NCBI RefSeq assembly: GCF_020906515.1
Contig: NC_085854.1
Location: forward strand, 1,860,001 to 1,924,000
Direction: 5' to 3'
Source of the DNA: Vanrija pseudolonga
Taxonomy: Eukaryota > Basidiomycota > Tremellomycetes > Trichosporonales > Trichosporonaceae
DNA length: 64,000 nt
The notes beneath the pieces were generated by a model. It did no database searches, was not told where the DNA came from, and saw nothing but the letters and a program-made list of their open reading frames with translations. Both the position numbers and the translations under genes were made by a program. Of this stretch, positions 34,585 through 45,613 are shown piece by piece. How positions within the stretch are numbered: the first letter of the stretch is position 1; the number at the start of each line of letters is the position of its first letter.

Positions 34585-35914
34585 ATGAACCCCGTCGTCG
34601 CGCCCCGCATCGCCCTCTCGGGCGTCTCGGGCGTCTGGCAGCGCCGGCTCGCCAAGACGCCCCTCCGCCGGCGGACGTTCACGAGCACGCCGCTCGCGCT
34701 CAAGCCCAAGGCGCGCCGCAACGCGCCCATCTCGGACCCGTACGGCCCGACTGCGCTCTCGGCCTTCCTCGCGCGTCTGTCCCTCCCCGCCTGTCCCGAG
34801 CTGCACCCCGCCCTGCTCGCCGCCCTCACGCACCCGTCGTTTGCGCGCGCGGCCGAGCGGACGCAGAGCGCCGCTGCCATCATCGCGGAGGAGGCTGCCA
34901 AGGGTGACGACCCCGTCGCAGAGGTCGAGGCCGAGGTCGTCGCCCACGCCCCCCTGCCCGAGACGAACGAGCTGCTTTCCGTCCTCGGAAACTCGCTCCT
35001 CGGCCTCTTTGGAAGCGAGTACCTCGCGCAAAAGTACCCCCACCTGCCTACCGGCGGCATCAAGAACGCCTTGACATCATACGTCGGCCCCGAGGCGCTC
35101 GTGTCGGTCGGCCGTGAGCTCGGTCTGGCGGTTGTCAACGACGCCGGCAACGCCCACTCGCGTGCCAACGCCGTTGTTGGTCTTCCTATCCGCTGGTCCA
35201 GGAGCGCGCGTGAGGAGGGAGAGACCAAGGTCGAGACGCCTGTCGCACCTGGGTTCCGTGAGGGCCGCGAGGAGAAGAAGGTCTGGCGCAAGAAGCAGGC
35301 CGACACCTGGCCCGAGGCGGTTGCGTCGGTCGTGCGAGCGCTTGTTGGTCTCATCTACCAGGAGCAGGTGAGTTGGGAAGCCCCTGATCGAGCGCAACTC
35401 ACACACGCAGGGAATCCACGCCGCGCGTGACTTTGTTCACGCCCACTTCCTCTCGCGTCACGTTGACATGTCGACGGTGATGAACATCCGTCACCCCAAG
35501 CACGTCCTCTCGACCGTTGTCAGCAAGCACCTGATCAACGCTGGTGCCCCTGCGTCGTCGACCATTGGCCGCATCGACAGCCGCGTGCTCGCATCGTCTG
35601 GTGTCAACTCGCAGGCGCCACTGTTCAACATTGGCTTGTTCCTTCCCAACGGGTTGAAACTCGCCGAGGGCCACGGCTCGTCGATCGGCATGGCCGAGCA
35701 CCGCGCCGCGACCAACGCGCTCCACTCGCTCTTCCTCGCACGCTCGGACGCCACCTCGGCGTCCCCACGAGGGCTCCCTACCACCGCGCACTCGGAACGG
35801 CCAATCGCCAACGGCGCGATTGAGAAGGGGTCTGACGGAGGCTTTGCTGGCAACTCTTGGGGAGGTGACGAGTCGGTCTTTGGTCTCGGACGGGGACTCA
35901 AGACGGCGGCTTAG
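34585..35914 (+). CDS. MRPL3: mitochondrial large ribosomal subunit protein mL44
   Basis: Two exons, 34585-35367 and 35411-35914; 428 residues. A basic presequence (RRRTFTSTPLAL) is followed by an RNase III-like helical fold: LLAALTHPSF, NELLSVLGNSLLGLF and EAVASVVRALVGLIYQEQ. A double-stranded-RNA-binding segment follows (FNIGLFLPNGLKLAEGHG, AEHRAATNALHSLF). The RNase III catalytic acidic signature is not retained, as is usual in mL44. It pairs with mL57 on the mitochondrial large subunit near the exit region. The last 60 residues are a Gly/Ser-rich tail. Confidence 0.88.
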
Positions 35915-36350
35915 GCAGTAGATAGCGCTTCGGCGTAATTGCATTTACAGATACCACCCTTGGCAAAGGGGCATGCATTGATCACGGAAAAGGCCCGAGT
36001 CGCGCGCAGCGCGGCGAGGGGGGGCAGGTGGCATGTTCAGAGTTTGCTGCTGTAGACTTTACCGCCACTCAACCCCGGGTGAGAAGGGGGTCAAAGATAA
36101 TGACGAGAGCGACGCCTACCGAGGTCTTGCATCAATCGTACCAGTACGACATGTCGTCATGCATATCGTGCACAATCCCAATGCTCGTCGCCGATGTGTG
36201 TCGATCCTCACCAACAAGAGGAACAAGCGCCACCACTGATAAATTTACCTCCGCAAACTCATCTCCAAAAGTTCAAGTTCGTTCGGCTTCCTGCACCCAA
36301 TCGACACTCTACTCCACCACAACAACAACCCACACCACCCACCGATAGAC
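35915..36350. other. intergenic region mL44 to MAK11
   Basis: No gene seen; it ends in an A/C-rich leader (CCACAACAAC type) before the MAK11 start. Confidence 0.5.
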
Positions 36351-38077
36351 ATGGCAAAGCAGGCCAAGTCCAAGGCGCCGACCAAGGGCGCGGGTAAGCG
36401 CTCGGCGCCGTACGCCAAGGCTGCGCCGAGCAAGAAGGCAAAGCCGAGCGTCGAGGTGCGGTACGAGGGCGCGGCACCGGCTGCGACCAAGGCTGCGTCC
36501 AAGCCCGCTGCTCCCAAGGCCGCGGCGAAGGCAGTCGAGAAGCCCAAGGCAAAGGGCAAGGAGAAGGCGGTGCCGACCCCCGCCGCTCTCCCCGCCGCCG
36601 CCGTGCCAGAGCCCGGCCCCGCGCCCACGGCCCCCGCGTCAACGTTCAAGATCATCGCGGGCTCGTACGAGAAGCTGCTGTACGGCCTCGAGGGGTCGTA
36701 CGTCGACGGAGACGACAACAAGCCGACCCTCACGCCCATCTTTATCTTTCCCGCCCACCTGTCCTGGGTGAAAGCGGCGGCTGCGTCCCCGGGCGGAAAG
36801 TGGCTCGCTACGGGCAGCGAGGACGAGTTTGTCAAGGTCTGGGACTTGCGGCGGCGGAAGGAGGTCGGAAGCCTGAGCCAGCACCAGGGTGAGTTGGCCG
36901 AGCTGCTCGCGCGGAGCGCGGGTAGCGAGGCGTAAGGCGTACTGGCATAGGAAGCTGATCATCGTCTGCAGGCTCAATCACCTCGATCACCTTCCCCACC
37001 CGCTCGCACCTCGTGACCGCCTCGGCCGACTCGACCATCTCCCTCTTCCGCACGTCCGACTGGGCGCTGCTCAAGTCCCTCAAGGGCCACTCGGGGCGCA
37101 TCAACTGCGTCGACGTGCACCCCACCGGCCGGGTCGCGCTGTCCGTCGGCAAGGACAACACACTCAAGATGTGGGACCTTATGCGCGGGCGTGGTGCCGC
37201 CTCTCTTGCGCTTGGCGCTGAGGCCGAGCTCGTCAAGTTTAGCCCCAAGGGCACACACTTTGCCGTGCTGTACCCGCGCAAGATTGAGATTTACTCTTTG
37301 GTGAGTGGGCGGGCGTGAAGGCAGTAGCTGACGCCCCAGACCCTCAAGCTCCTCCACACCCTCGAGACCAAGTCGCGCTTCAACCACCTCGCGTTTGTCG
37401 AGCTCCCCTCGGCCGCGGACGAGAGCGACAGCGACGACGACGCGGGCGTCGAGCTGCTCGCCGTCGGGACGGAGAAGGGCCAGGTCGAGGTGTACACTGT
37501 CGAGCTGGGCTCGAGCGACGACGAGGACGAGGACGATGAGGACGACGAGGATGACGAGGACGCCGAGCCGGCCGCCAAGGGCCCCTCGGCCGACGTCGAC
37601 CGGATCGCCACACTGACGGGCCACACGAACCGCATCAAGTCGCTCGCCGCGCTGCCGTTCACCACGCCTGCGGGCCCGACGGTCCTCCTGAGCTCCGTGT
37701 CGAGCGACGGCCTGATCAACCTGTACGACATGGGCCAGGTGGCGACGGCCGAGGCGGCCGACGACATCCAGCCCGTGGCCTCGTACGACACCAAGGGCAG
37801 CCGCCTCGTGTGTGTGACTATGGCTGATGGGCCGGTGCCGCGCGCGCCCAAGGCTGCTGCGGCGTCCGCTGCGGGGGGCAAGGGCGGCGCGAGGTTCGCT
37901 GCTGAGGAGGACGAGGAGGAGGAGAGCGACGAGGAGGATGATGACGAGGACGACGAGGACGCCGAGCTGTATGACTCTGCGGAGGACGACGAGGACGGCG
38001 TCGAGGTCGAGTTTGAGGACGAGGAGGAGGAGGAGGAAGAGGAGGAGGAAGAGGAGGAGGGCGAGTACGAGGACTAG
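36351..38077 (+). CDS. MAK11: WD-repeat 60S ribosome biogenesis factor MAK11/PAK1IP1-like
   Basis: Three exons: 36351-36888, 36972-37300 and 37340-38077; 534 residues. A Lys/Ala-rich nucleolar-type N-terminus (to about 95) precedes WD40 blades: KWLATGSEDEFVKVWDL, LVTASADSTISLF, GHSGRINCVDVHP, ALSVGKDNTLKMWDL and GHTNRIKSLAALPF. The order and the KII-AGSYE-LLYG entry match Mak11/PAK1IP1, which assists pre-60S assembly with Rlp24. An Asp/Glu insert interrupts the last third. The protein ends in about 45 almost purely acidic residues coded by a long purine tract, a length variant likely in alleles. Confidence 0.87.
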
Positions 38078-38255
38078 AACTAAGGCTGGCAACACTGTAC
38101 CCATCATTTCACATGCACACTGCATCTCTGCGGCACCTGCCACCCACCCATCTGAGCAAGCACAATACATGACATCAAATCAATCTACCCTATCTACGCC
38201 GACTGTCCTCCTTTTGTATGAATACGGATACGCCACGCCACACACTTCACCGCGC

Positions 38256-40116
38256 CTAGGCCTTGACGCCGAGCTCCTTCTGCTTGTCCTTGATGGCCTC
38301 GGCGAGGCGCTGGAGACCAAGGGGCGCCTCCTTCTCAAGATCGACAATCGAGAAGGACACACGGACGTGGGTGCTTGGGCGGCCCGAGGGGAAGAAGGCC
38401 TGGCCAGGCACGGCGAGCACACCCTTCGCAAGCGCCTCGTTGCGGATGAGCGAGTACGAGTCGGTGATGCCGGCGGGGCTGAGGTCGATCCAGAGGAACA
38501 TGCCCGCGATAGGCGAGACCCACGTCGCCAAGCCGTCAAGGTACTTGTGCGCGGCGGCCTCGAACAGGTCGCGGCGGTCCCGGTAGTACTTTGCGACGTT
38601 GGTGGCGTGGTTGAGGAAGCCGTCGATGCCCCAGTGCTGGAGGAGGCGGAGCGCGGTCGCCTGGGACAGCGACGACGTGTGCAGGTTGGAGCCGGCGTGC
38701 TGGACGTCGATGGCGTGCAGGATGTCCTTGGGGCCCGTGGCGTAGCCGAGACGCAGACCAGCCGACAGCAGCTTGGAGAACGAGTCGAAGCGGATGACGT
38801 GGCCGCCGTTGGGGAACACCTCGGGCTCGAGCTCAAAGTACGAGGGGATGAGGTCGACCGTGAGGAAGTAGTACGGGTCGTCCTCCATCATGAGGAGGTC
38901 GTACTTCTTCATGACCTGGAGGACGTCGCGCTTGCGCTGCGCCGACGCCGAGCATCCCGAGGGGTTGCAGCCGACGGGGGTCGAGTAGATGACGCGGGGG
39001 CGCTTCTTGTCGGCGGGCCAGTTGGCGAGCACTTCCTCGAGCTTGACGGCCGAGAGGCCCTCCTCGTCGACGCCGACCTCGATGGTCTGCGCGTTGAGCT
39101 GGCGGAGGGCGGGCAGGACGCCCGAGTAGACGGGGGTCTCGACGAGGATCGGGTCGCCGGGGTTGAGGAGCGCGGCGAAGCCCTAGCGAGTCGTCAGCAC
39201 CAGTCACCAGCCACCGCCGCCGCCGCCGCGACCCACCTTGCTCATCAGATCCTGCGAGCCAGAGCCCATCGAGATGGTCCAGTTTCCAGGCTTGCGCTTG
39301 TGCACATGCTCCTGGAGGTCGCTGAGCCAGTTGCGGATCTTGGTGAGGCCCGCGCTAGGGCCGTACTGGAGCGCGGCGTCGAGGTCCTCGCCGTCGATCG
39401 TGATCGCGGGCGGGATGTCGCCGCCGCCGACCGGCGCCTTGAGGTTGAGCGTGATCGAGTCGAAGGGGAAGGTCGTGGGGTTGGGCTTGCCGGCGCTGCG
39501 GGGGGTGTGAGCTGGGGTTTGTTGCGCGGGGGCGGCCGCCGAAGGTCAGCTCAGCGGCTAGTGGCTCGAGCTCGGTCCCGGCGTCGGGGGCGGCGCTACG
39601 ACCGGGCAACTGCGACGAGCGCGCGCCCAACGACGATCGCCACTGCTCTATGCTCGGAGCGACCTCCTGTCAAAGCCAGTACCACTAGCCAGCCAACGGC
39701 GGACCGAGGGGGACAAGAATCGCTTACAGCTGCGCGGGCGGTTAGCTGCGTCCTGTCGTGCCTCCACCACCAACTCACGAAAGAAACAACGCCCTCAGTC
39801 TCGAACGGAAGGAGGCCACGGACTGGTGGGGATTAGCGGGGGCTCGGGGCTGGCTGGACAGGCGTCGACGGCGTCGACGCCGCACACGACCTCGTATCGC
39901 AACGACGACGACGACGCTTATCTCCGCGGCCGCGTCGCCCACCATCACACCACACGACTACTCACTGCCGTCAATCTGCGTCGCCTTGGCGCGGTCCGAG
40001 AGGAAGCAGGGCACCTCGGCGCCGTTGCCGTTGGCAGCGAGCTTGGGCGACTCCTTGGGGCTCTGGGGGAAGGGCGACGAGACTGCCGAGTCGGCGAGCG
40101 CGACGGGGGGCGACAT
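38256..40116 (-). CDS. ARO8: aromatic/2-aminoadipate aminotransferase (Aro8/KAT-II type)
   Basis: Proposed exons: 39966-40116, 39779-39822, a 2-nt exon 39728-39729, 39237-39495 and 38256-39182; 460 residues. This PLP fold-type I enzyme shows EGVVSF-L-AGKPNP-TTFPFDS, QYGPSAGL, STPVGCNPSGCS and the lysine loop DSFSKLLSAGLRLG that binds PLP. The arginine FSIVDL region closes the domain. Family members transaminate aromatic amino acids, kynurenine or 2-aminoadipate. The Leu66 codon (CTC) is split: CT comes from the 2-nt exon and C from the next exon. Without it the downstream conserved frame is lost. The other exons are confident; the 2-nt exon is inferred from conservation and from good flanking splice sites. 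Confidence 0.85.
39728..39729 (-). other. putative 2-nt exon (CT) in the ARO8-type gene
   Basis: On the minus strand CT is preceded by a CTAAC branch and CGCGCAG acceptor and followed directly by GTAAGC. The flanking introns are 39730-39778 (49 nt) and 39496-39727 (232 nt). It restores frame between TCTTTC and CGCCGGC to give Phe-Leu-Ala-Gly. Confidence 0.65.
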
Positions 40117-40848
40117 TGTGTGGGGTGGAGTGATGGGGTTGACGCAAAAAAAAAAGTTGGCCTGTGTGTGTGTGTGGTGTGTGTTGGCTTGATGCGCGCT
40201 GATGGGCAGTGGAGATCTATGCACACGATGATCCTCGGGGCGTAGCTTTATCGCTTTGATGGGGGAGTTGCTGCTGTCGTCAATGTTGCTGTTGCTCGTC
40301 GCGTTTAAGCAAAGTGGGAATGGTGGCCTAACAATCCGACTCGGCCGGTCAAGCGACATGTTGTGCAGCCACGGCCAAAGCCGTAATACCCACTTTCCGC
40401 ACCCGCGGAGTAACCGACACGCAGCGGGGACCCCGTCAGACCCGAAGGACGACAAGCCCTGCCTGGCTATCACGCGGGCTCATGGCACCTCGGTTCGTGT
40501 CGGCCCTCTGCCGCTCTGCGGCCACACCGTACTCTGCCTCGCTCTGCTAACCGCTGCTCAACTTGGCCCGCCCCACCCACTCCTTCGACCCGTCGCTTCG
40601 GGCTTGGCCCGACACGCACGCCGCACTGATACGCTTGCTTGCGCGCTGCATTGGCTACGACGCTAGCGAATGGGCGATTCTATCATAAATGGGCGATGGG
40701 CGATTTCAATGGGCGATTTCTGCGATAGATGCACAGGCCGCAATGGCGAGCTATCAACCCATCATTCGTGGTGCCCGGTCGACCGGCGCCGGCTCGGTGC
40801 ACCCTCACCCAGGAGATGGCGATACCGAGGTGCCGCGTTGGCGAGCTA
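40117..40848. other. intergenic region ARO8-type gene / RAI1 3' end
   Basis: No gene seen. It contains a 10-A run (40146-40155), a TGTGTG stretch and four ATGGGCGAT copies at 40670-40717. GGCGAGCTATCA occurs twice, around 40744 and 40840. Confidence 0.55.
40670..40717. repeat. four copies of ATGGGCGAT
   Basis: Copies at 40670-40678, 40689-40697, 40696-40704 (overlapping) and 40709-40717. They lie downstream of RAI1 and about 550 bp upstream of the ARO8-type gene. Confidence 0.75.
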
Positions 40849-42403
40849 TCACGCCGTTGTTGCTGTCGACGCCGCCGCGGCGCGCTCCAGCCGCCAGTGC
40901 ACATAGTCCTCGGGCAAGATACCGCCCCAGCGCCCGTCGTGGTCGTCGACCTCGCCGAGACAAAACAGCTCACACCCGCCGCGCGGGGTGAACCGCAGGC
41001 GCCAGAGCACTGCGGGCGGTATCTCTCGCCCCGTGTACCTCTCCACCGGGTCCGAAGGAAGCACGTGCCGCACAAGCATGGCGAGCACGGCGTGCAGGAA
41101 GTGCAGGCACGGCACGGGGGACCAGGTGTTGCTGCCGTGGGCTTGCGCGACAAGCGCAGGGATGCCGCCTGTGTCGAACGCGTGCCGCGATACGAGGATG
41201 CCGGCGTCTGTGCGGAAGCCGACCTCGACTGTCTGGAGGGGGGTGTTAGTTCTTCCGCAGAGTAAGGCCCGACCGAGAGGAGGCGATCGATGTGAGCCGA
41301 GCCGAAGAGGGCCTTGCGGGAACAGAAGAATGGTACAACCCGAAGCCCGGGGCACGCACCTCTACGCCAAGGAGAAAGCTCTGCGCCCAGTGCTTGAGCA
41401 GCTTCTTGTGGAACACTGCGTCGTGCCGTTCGCTCTCGATGACCTTGTTGGTCTTGAGCTCGATGCACGCGGCTAGGCCGGGGTTGGGCGAGCCGGGTGG
41501 TGCTGAGGGGGTTAGTGGATGTCGGGCGTCAGATCTCCCCTCGTCGGCCACACAACCCCCTCACCCCTCCTTCATCACTTCTCCTCGTCACCTCCGCCCC
41601 CTTCAAACCACCCCCCACCCCCCTCGCCGTCCCACTCACCCCGAACGCAGTCCACCTCGCCACCAAGACAAACCGGCACGTCCCCAATGGCACTCCGTAC
41701 GACATTACACCACTGGGCGTCAGCCACCCTGCTCCTCCCCCAACCCACCTGCACATTGGTATTCACGTCGCCGCCCCACCCCTCCGGGCCGTCAAACACC
41801 TCCTCGCGAGTGGTGGTAGAGTAGCTCTCGTAAGCGTAGCCCATGTACGATGCGTCCGCCCACGCCGACTGGTCGTGCGCGCTGTGGGCGTGCGTCAGCT
41901 CTGCCCACACGCCCAACCCACCGCCGCTGGCGCGCCTCGGGCGGGTCATACAGCTCGAGATACACGCTCCCGTCGAGCGCGAGCGCGTCCATCTCCCACC
42001 CCTCGCGGTCTTCATAGGGCGCAGTCATGATCCTGTGCACGGCGTCAGCTTGCCCCTGTCACCGTCCCTACGGCCCAACTCACCGCGTGAGCATCCCGCG
42101 CCAGGTCACCACCCCGCCCTTGCGCTCCGCGCCCCCGCCCTCCTCCAGCACCCCGCGCAGCGCGTCAACCAGCCCGTCGAGGTGCTCGTCGACGCTGTCG
42201 TCGCGCTCGATGCGCCGCTCGAGCCCGTACTTCAGGTCCGCGCCGACCGGCGCTGGCCGATACCACGCCATACTTGCGTCCCCTGGCTCAATGCTCCTGT
42301 CGGGCAGGTGCGAGTAGGTCGTTATCAATGTTGGGAGCCGGTACGGGGGCGGCGCGGGCAGGTTGCGCGGCGGCAGGTCCAGCGCTTCGACTGGGCGCGC
42401 CAT
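40849..42403 (-). CDS. RAI1: DXO/RAI1-family decapping and pyrophosphohydrolase protein
   Basis: Five exons: 42084-42403, 41922-42032, 41640-41881, 41360-41502 and 40849-41232; 399 residues. Conserved blocks are [24 protein letters not shown], the [11 protein letters not shown] strand, the acidic metal-binding GWEMDAL (Glu120, Asp122) and the CIELKT motif supplying the E-x-K ligands. It ends in a strand set around VHWRL. Rai1 removes faulty 5' caps and stabilises the nuclear exonuclease Rat1. The 40-nt intron before [15 protein letters not shown] is typical of this genome. An inserted Gly/Asp-rich loop after [10 protein letters not shown] is lineage-specific. Confidence 0.9.
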
Positions 42404-42676
42404 TTTGGATGTGGTGTGGGTGGTTGTCAGTTAGCCAAGAGATGTTGTTGACGACCTCCACTTTTGAGTGACGACACTGTGTCCACCTGGCGTCCCGAAT
42501 CCAATGTCACCCACTAGCCAGACCCCCACCCATCGCCCTCTCACACTTTTACAGATGCATTCTAGTCTACGTCGATACACTATTATGCAAATATTCTTGT
42601 TCTTGTGGTTATAATGTACACCCCGAGTCCCAAACACACACACGCATGTACCCGGCCTAGCCTCGCCTCGCCTCGC

Positions 42677-45613
42677 CTAGTCGTCGAACGCAAACGCACC
42701 CACACCGCCCATGCCGTCCTCGCGGCCCATCATGCCCTCGCCCTTGATAATCTCCATCTTGCGCGAATGCCAGCCGACATTCGACGTGACGCGCCCCTTG
42801 AGGTCCGACAGCTGCGTGAGGTACTTGCGCCGCGGGTGCGAGAATGGCAGGTGGCGCACAAACGACAGCTTTGCAAGACCCTCGCCCACTGTCGCGGGTC
42901 CAGGAGCCGGGACATAGCCCCACGTATCAATAGTGTCGGTTGGGATCCACCCAGCAGTCATGTCGACGCACCAGCCACGTCCACCCTTGGACTGCACAAC
43001 CATCCACTCCGGGCTGGGCGCAATGGCACGGCGGACACCGGACGACAGCTCGATGACGCGCAGACGCGTGGGGCCAGCCGAGAGGTTGGGCTTGTTGAAG
43101 TTGCTGCCGCTGAGAAGACCAAGGCCCCCAATGCTGAAGGGCAGCTTGGTAAGCGGGTTGATCATGTCGGACAGCAGCGCCAGCGTGTTCTGCATGGTCG
43201 TCGCACCGGGCCTGAGGTCACTCAGTGCCGTACCGGCCAAAGTGAGGACCTCGACACCCGGTGCGAGGTTTTGAAGGAAAGCCGCAATCGGGCGCAGCCT
43301 CAGCGTTGGGATGTGGCTCAGGCCCAGCGACACGAGCGATGGCTGAGGGGGGAAGACATTCGGCTCCAGATGAGCAGCAGTGACACCAGCCGAGCTGATG
43401 TCGAGGTATCGCAGGCGGCCAGACTTGAAGCACGGCGCCTCCTGGATCAGGCGGAACATGTCCTCCTCCTCAATGGCATTGCCTTGCGTGGGGTTGACAA
43501 ACAGGTTGAGCTCGATCAGGTTGCGGGCTGCGGGCGACTCGATGAGGAAGTCGACGACGACGCGAGGGTCGAGGCGCGGGCAACGGGCGAGCGATAGCGA
43601 CTGCAGACGCAGGCCGCGCGGACAGTTGTCAATGAGGTGCTGGAGTAGCGAGTCGGTGACGCGAGTGGCCGAAAGGTCGAGGTGGGTGAGGTTGGGCATG
43701 ACCGTGATGAGGTTTTGGATGAACGGGCCAGAGAGGGTCGTGCACGTGCGCAGCGAGAGGCGGCGAAGCGCCGAAAAGAGCGGCCTCCTGGTCCTCCTCT
43801 CGGCGAGCGGCTTGGACTCCTCGTCCTCGTCGGTCGACGAGTCGATGGTGAGGCGGCGGCGACTACGGCCACGGTGGCGGTCCTCGTCCTCCGACTCCTC
43901 CTGGATGCCCATGCTGAGCCAGTTTTCGCCAAACTCGTCGACAGCCTCGGTGAAGTTGCGGCTCACGCATCCGGTAAGGTCCAGTGCCTCGAGGGGTGAG
44001 AAGACGCGGCGACGCTTCCACTTCTCCTCGTCCGTCTCGTCCTCGTAGGGCACGTACGTCGGCCTTGGGGGGTCCATCTGTTCCTCAATGTTGAGGTGCT
44101 GGGACCCAATGGCCACTGGAGCGACCGAGACCGAGCGCGCACGGATAGTGGCCGGCGACTTGGACGAAGACCTGTTGCGGAAGAGCTTTGGCTTGGGGTA
44201 GCCCCTGAAGAAGATCTCTTCGACGACTGCGTACGAGAGCGCCGAGTCGACGTACTCTGTCATGCACAGGGACCGAAGGTTGGGCGTGTTCTTGATGACG
44301 CCCTCGAGGCGTCCAGCAGTGACGTAGCGTCCGCGCACGGCCTCGTCCTGGGAGCGGCGGCTTCCAATCGTCCGGAAATTTGTAAAGCTCAAGTGGCGAA
44401 TGTACGGCCCAGGCGGGGGCAGCAGCTCGGGGTTGACGTTCGGCGTCGGGTCTTCTTCGGCCTGTTCCGCCGGCGGGGACTCGAGGTTGGGCGGCGTGCG
44501 CATACCCGCCATGAGCGACTCGCGGTGTCCGACGTCCTCTTCGTGCTCGTCGTCGTCGCGGAACACGCGCGAGTGGGAAAGGCTGCTGTGGCGTGCGAAC
44601 GGGCGCTGGTCGCCTGGGAGCGAGAGACTGAGGGAACGCTGCAGGACCGACGTGATGCCCTCGGTGCTAAAGTCGAGGCCGCGACGCGGGGAGCGGGAGC
44701 GTCCGCGAAGGCGGGGTCCGGCGGGCGAGGTGGTGCGCGAGCCGGGCGGAGTGATTAACATGCTCAGCCGGCGGGGCTGAGGGGCAGGTCCGAAACGGTG
44801 CGAAGCAGGTCCGGCCGACATGGGTTCGTTCCGCACAGACTCGATAAAGGCCTCGGCCACCTGAGCATTGATGGTGACGCTTCGTGCCAGTGGTGGCTTG
44901 CCCTTGCCAAGACCCAACGGCAGGGGGAGTGGCTGCGACGGCGCGATGCTGTCTGGCTGCTGGCCCGATGAGGCCGGAGGCAGGGGCGCCGACGCTGCTG
45001 CCGACGACGACGACGATGCAACCGGAGTGTCTGGGAGCACATCGTCACGGTGGGCAAAGGCTGCGTCGAGCTTTGGAGTCCCGTGGGCGCTGCCGTTTGT
45101 ACTGCCGTCCGAGCCGCTGCTGCTGCTGTGTGCGTTCTCGTGCCCGACAAACGCCTCGGCAAGCCGCTGCTCGACGTCTTCGCCGTCCATCTCGTCAACC
45201 TTGTCCTCGACCTCCTCAGTGAGGGCGTTGACGACCGAGAGCCAGCCGCGGCCCGAGAGCACGTCGACATTCTCCCAGAGCCAGGGGCGAGCGGCCTCGA
45301 GCACATGGCTGCAGGTCAGGGTGGACGACGAGATGGTTTTCGCGACGGCCGGCGTCGGCGGGTGGGGGTCGAGCGAGGCCACTACGTGGGCCTCTGGGAC
45401 CGAGATTGCATGGGTCGGTGGCGCGGGGGGGTAGAATGCCGGCGCGCAGAGGGACGCGACGAGGCTCAAGACCTCGATGGGGAGTTGGTCGAAGCGGGGA
45501 GTGGGAGATCCGGCCGAGGTGGTAGGGATGGTGGTGCCGTTGTCGTTGTTGTTGTTGTCTATGATGCTGGCTGCTGCCTGGGCTTGGTGAGCGAGAGCAG
45601 CCGCCGTGTCCAT
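42677..45613 (-). CDS. F-box/leucine-rich-repeat-like protein
   Basis: A single open frame; the first ATG is at 45613, giving 978 residues. Residues 40-60 (FDQLPIEVLSLVASLC) resemble an F-box start, with the expected WLWENVDVLSGRGW about 90 residues later. A long Ser/Pro-rich disordered region follows (ARSVTINAQ, RRLSMLITPP, RSRSPRRGLDFS are likely phosphosites). The C-terminal half has LRR-like units (LRRLSLRTCTTLSG, LTHLDLSATRV, LQSLSLARCPRLD, LRYLDISSAGV). F-box/LRR proteins act as substrate receptors of SCF ubiquitin ligases; the target is unknown. It is intronless and almost 3 kb, with a CA-rich 5' flank. Confidence 0.7.
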   Translation of the reverse strand: MDTAAALAHQAQAAASIIDNNNNDNGTTIPTTSAGSPTPRFDQLPIEVLSLVASLCAPAFYPPAPPTHAISVPEAHVVASLDPHPPTPAVAKTISSSTLTCSHVLEAARPWLWENVDVLSGRGWLSVVNALTEEVEDKVDEMDGEDVEQRLAEAFVGHENAHSSSSGSDGSTNGSAHGTPKLDAAFAHRDDVLPDTPVASSSSSAAASAPLPPASSGQQPDSIAPSQPLPLPLGLGKGKPPLARSVTINAQVAEAFIESVRNEPMSAGPASHRFGPAPQPRRLSMLITPPGSRTTSPAGPRLRGRSRSPRRGLDFSTEGITSVLQRSLSLSLPGDQRPFARHSSLSHSRVFRDDDEHEEDVGHRESLMAGMRTPPNLESPPAEQAEEDPTPNVNPELLPPPGPYIRHLSFTNFRTIGSRRSQDEAVRGRYVTAGRLEGVIKNTPNLRSLCMTEYVDSALSYAVVEEIFFRGYPKPKLFRNRSSSKSPATIRARSVSVAPVAIGSQHLNIEEQMDPPRPTYVPYEDETDEEKWKRRRVFSPLEALDLTGCVSRNFTEAVDEFGENWLSMGIQEESEDEDRHRGRSRRRLTIDSSTDEDEESKPLAERRTRRPLFSALRRLSLRTCTTLSGPFIQNLITVMPNLTHLDLSATRVTDSLLQHLIDNCPRGLRLQSLSLARCPRLDPRVVVDFLIESPAARNLIELNLFVNPTQGNAIEEEDMFRLIQEAPCFKSGRLRYLDISSAGVTAAHLEPNVFPPQPSLVSLGLSHIPTLRLRPIAAFLQNLAPGVEVLTLAGTALSDLRPGATTMQNTLALLSDMINPLTKLPFSIGGLGLLSGSNFNKPNLSAGPTRLRVIELSSGVRRAIAPSPEWMVVQSKGGRGWCVDMTAGWIPTDTIDTWGYVPAPGPATVGEGLAKLSFVRHLPFSHPRRKYLTQLSDLKGRVTSNVGWHSRKMEIIKGEGMMGREDGMGGVGAFAFDD

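Noticed and set aside
37827-39836. 669-codon open frame on the plus strand
   Set aside because: It lies opposite the ARO8-type gene and past the MAK11 end; it mirrors the minus-strand codon bias and has no domain pattern.
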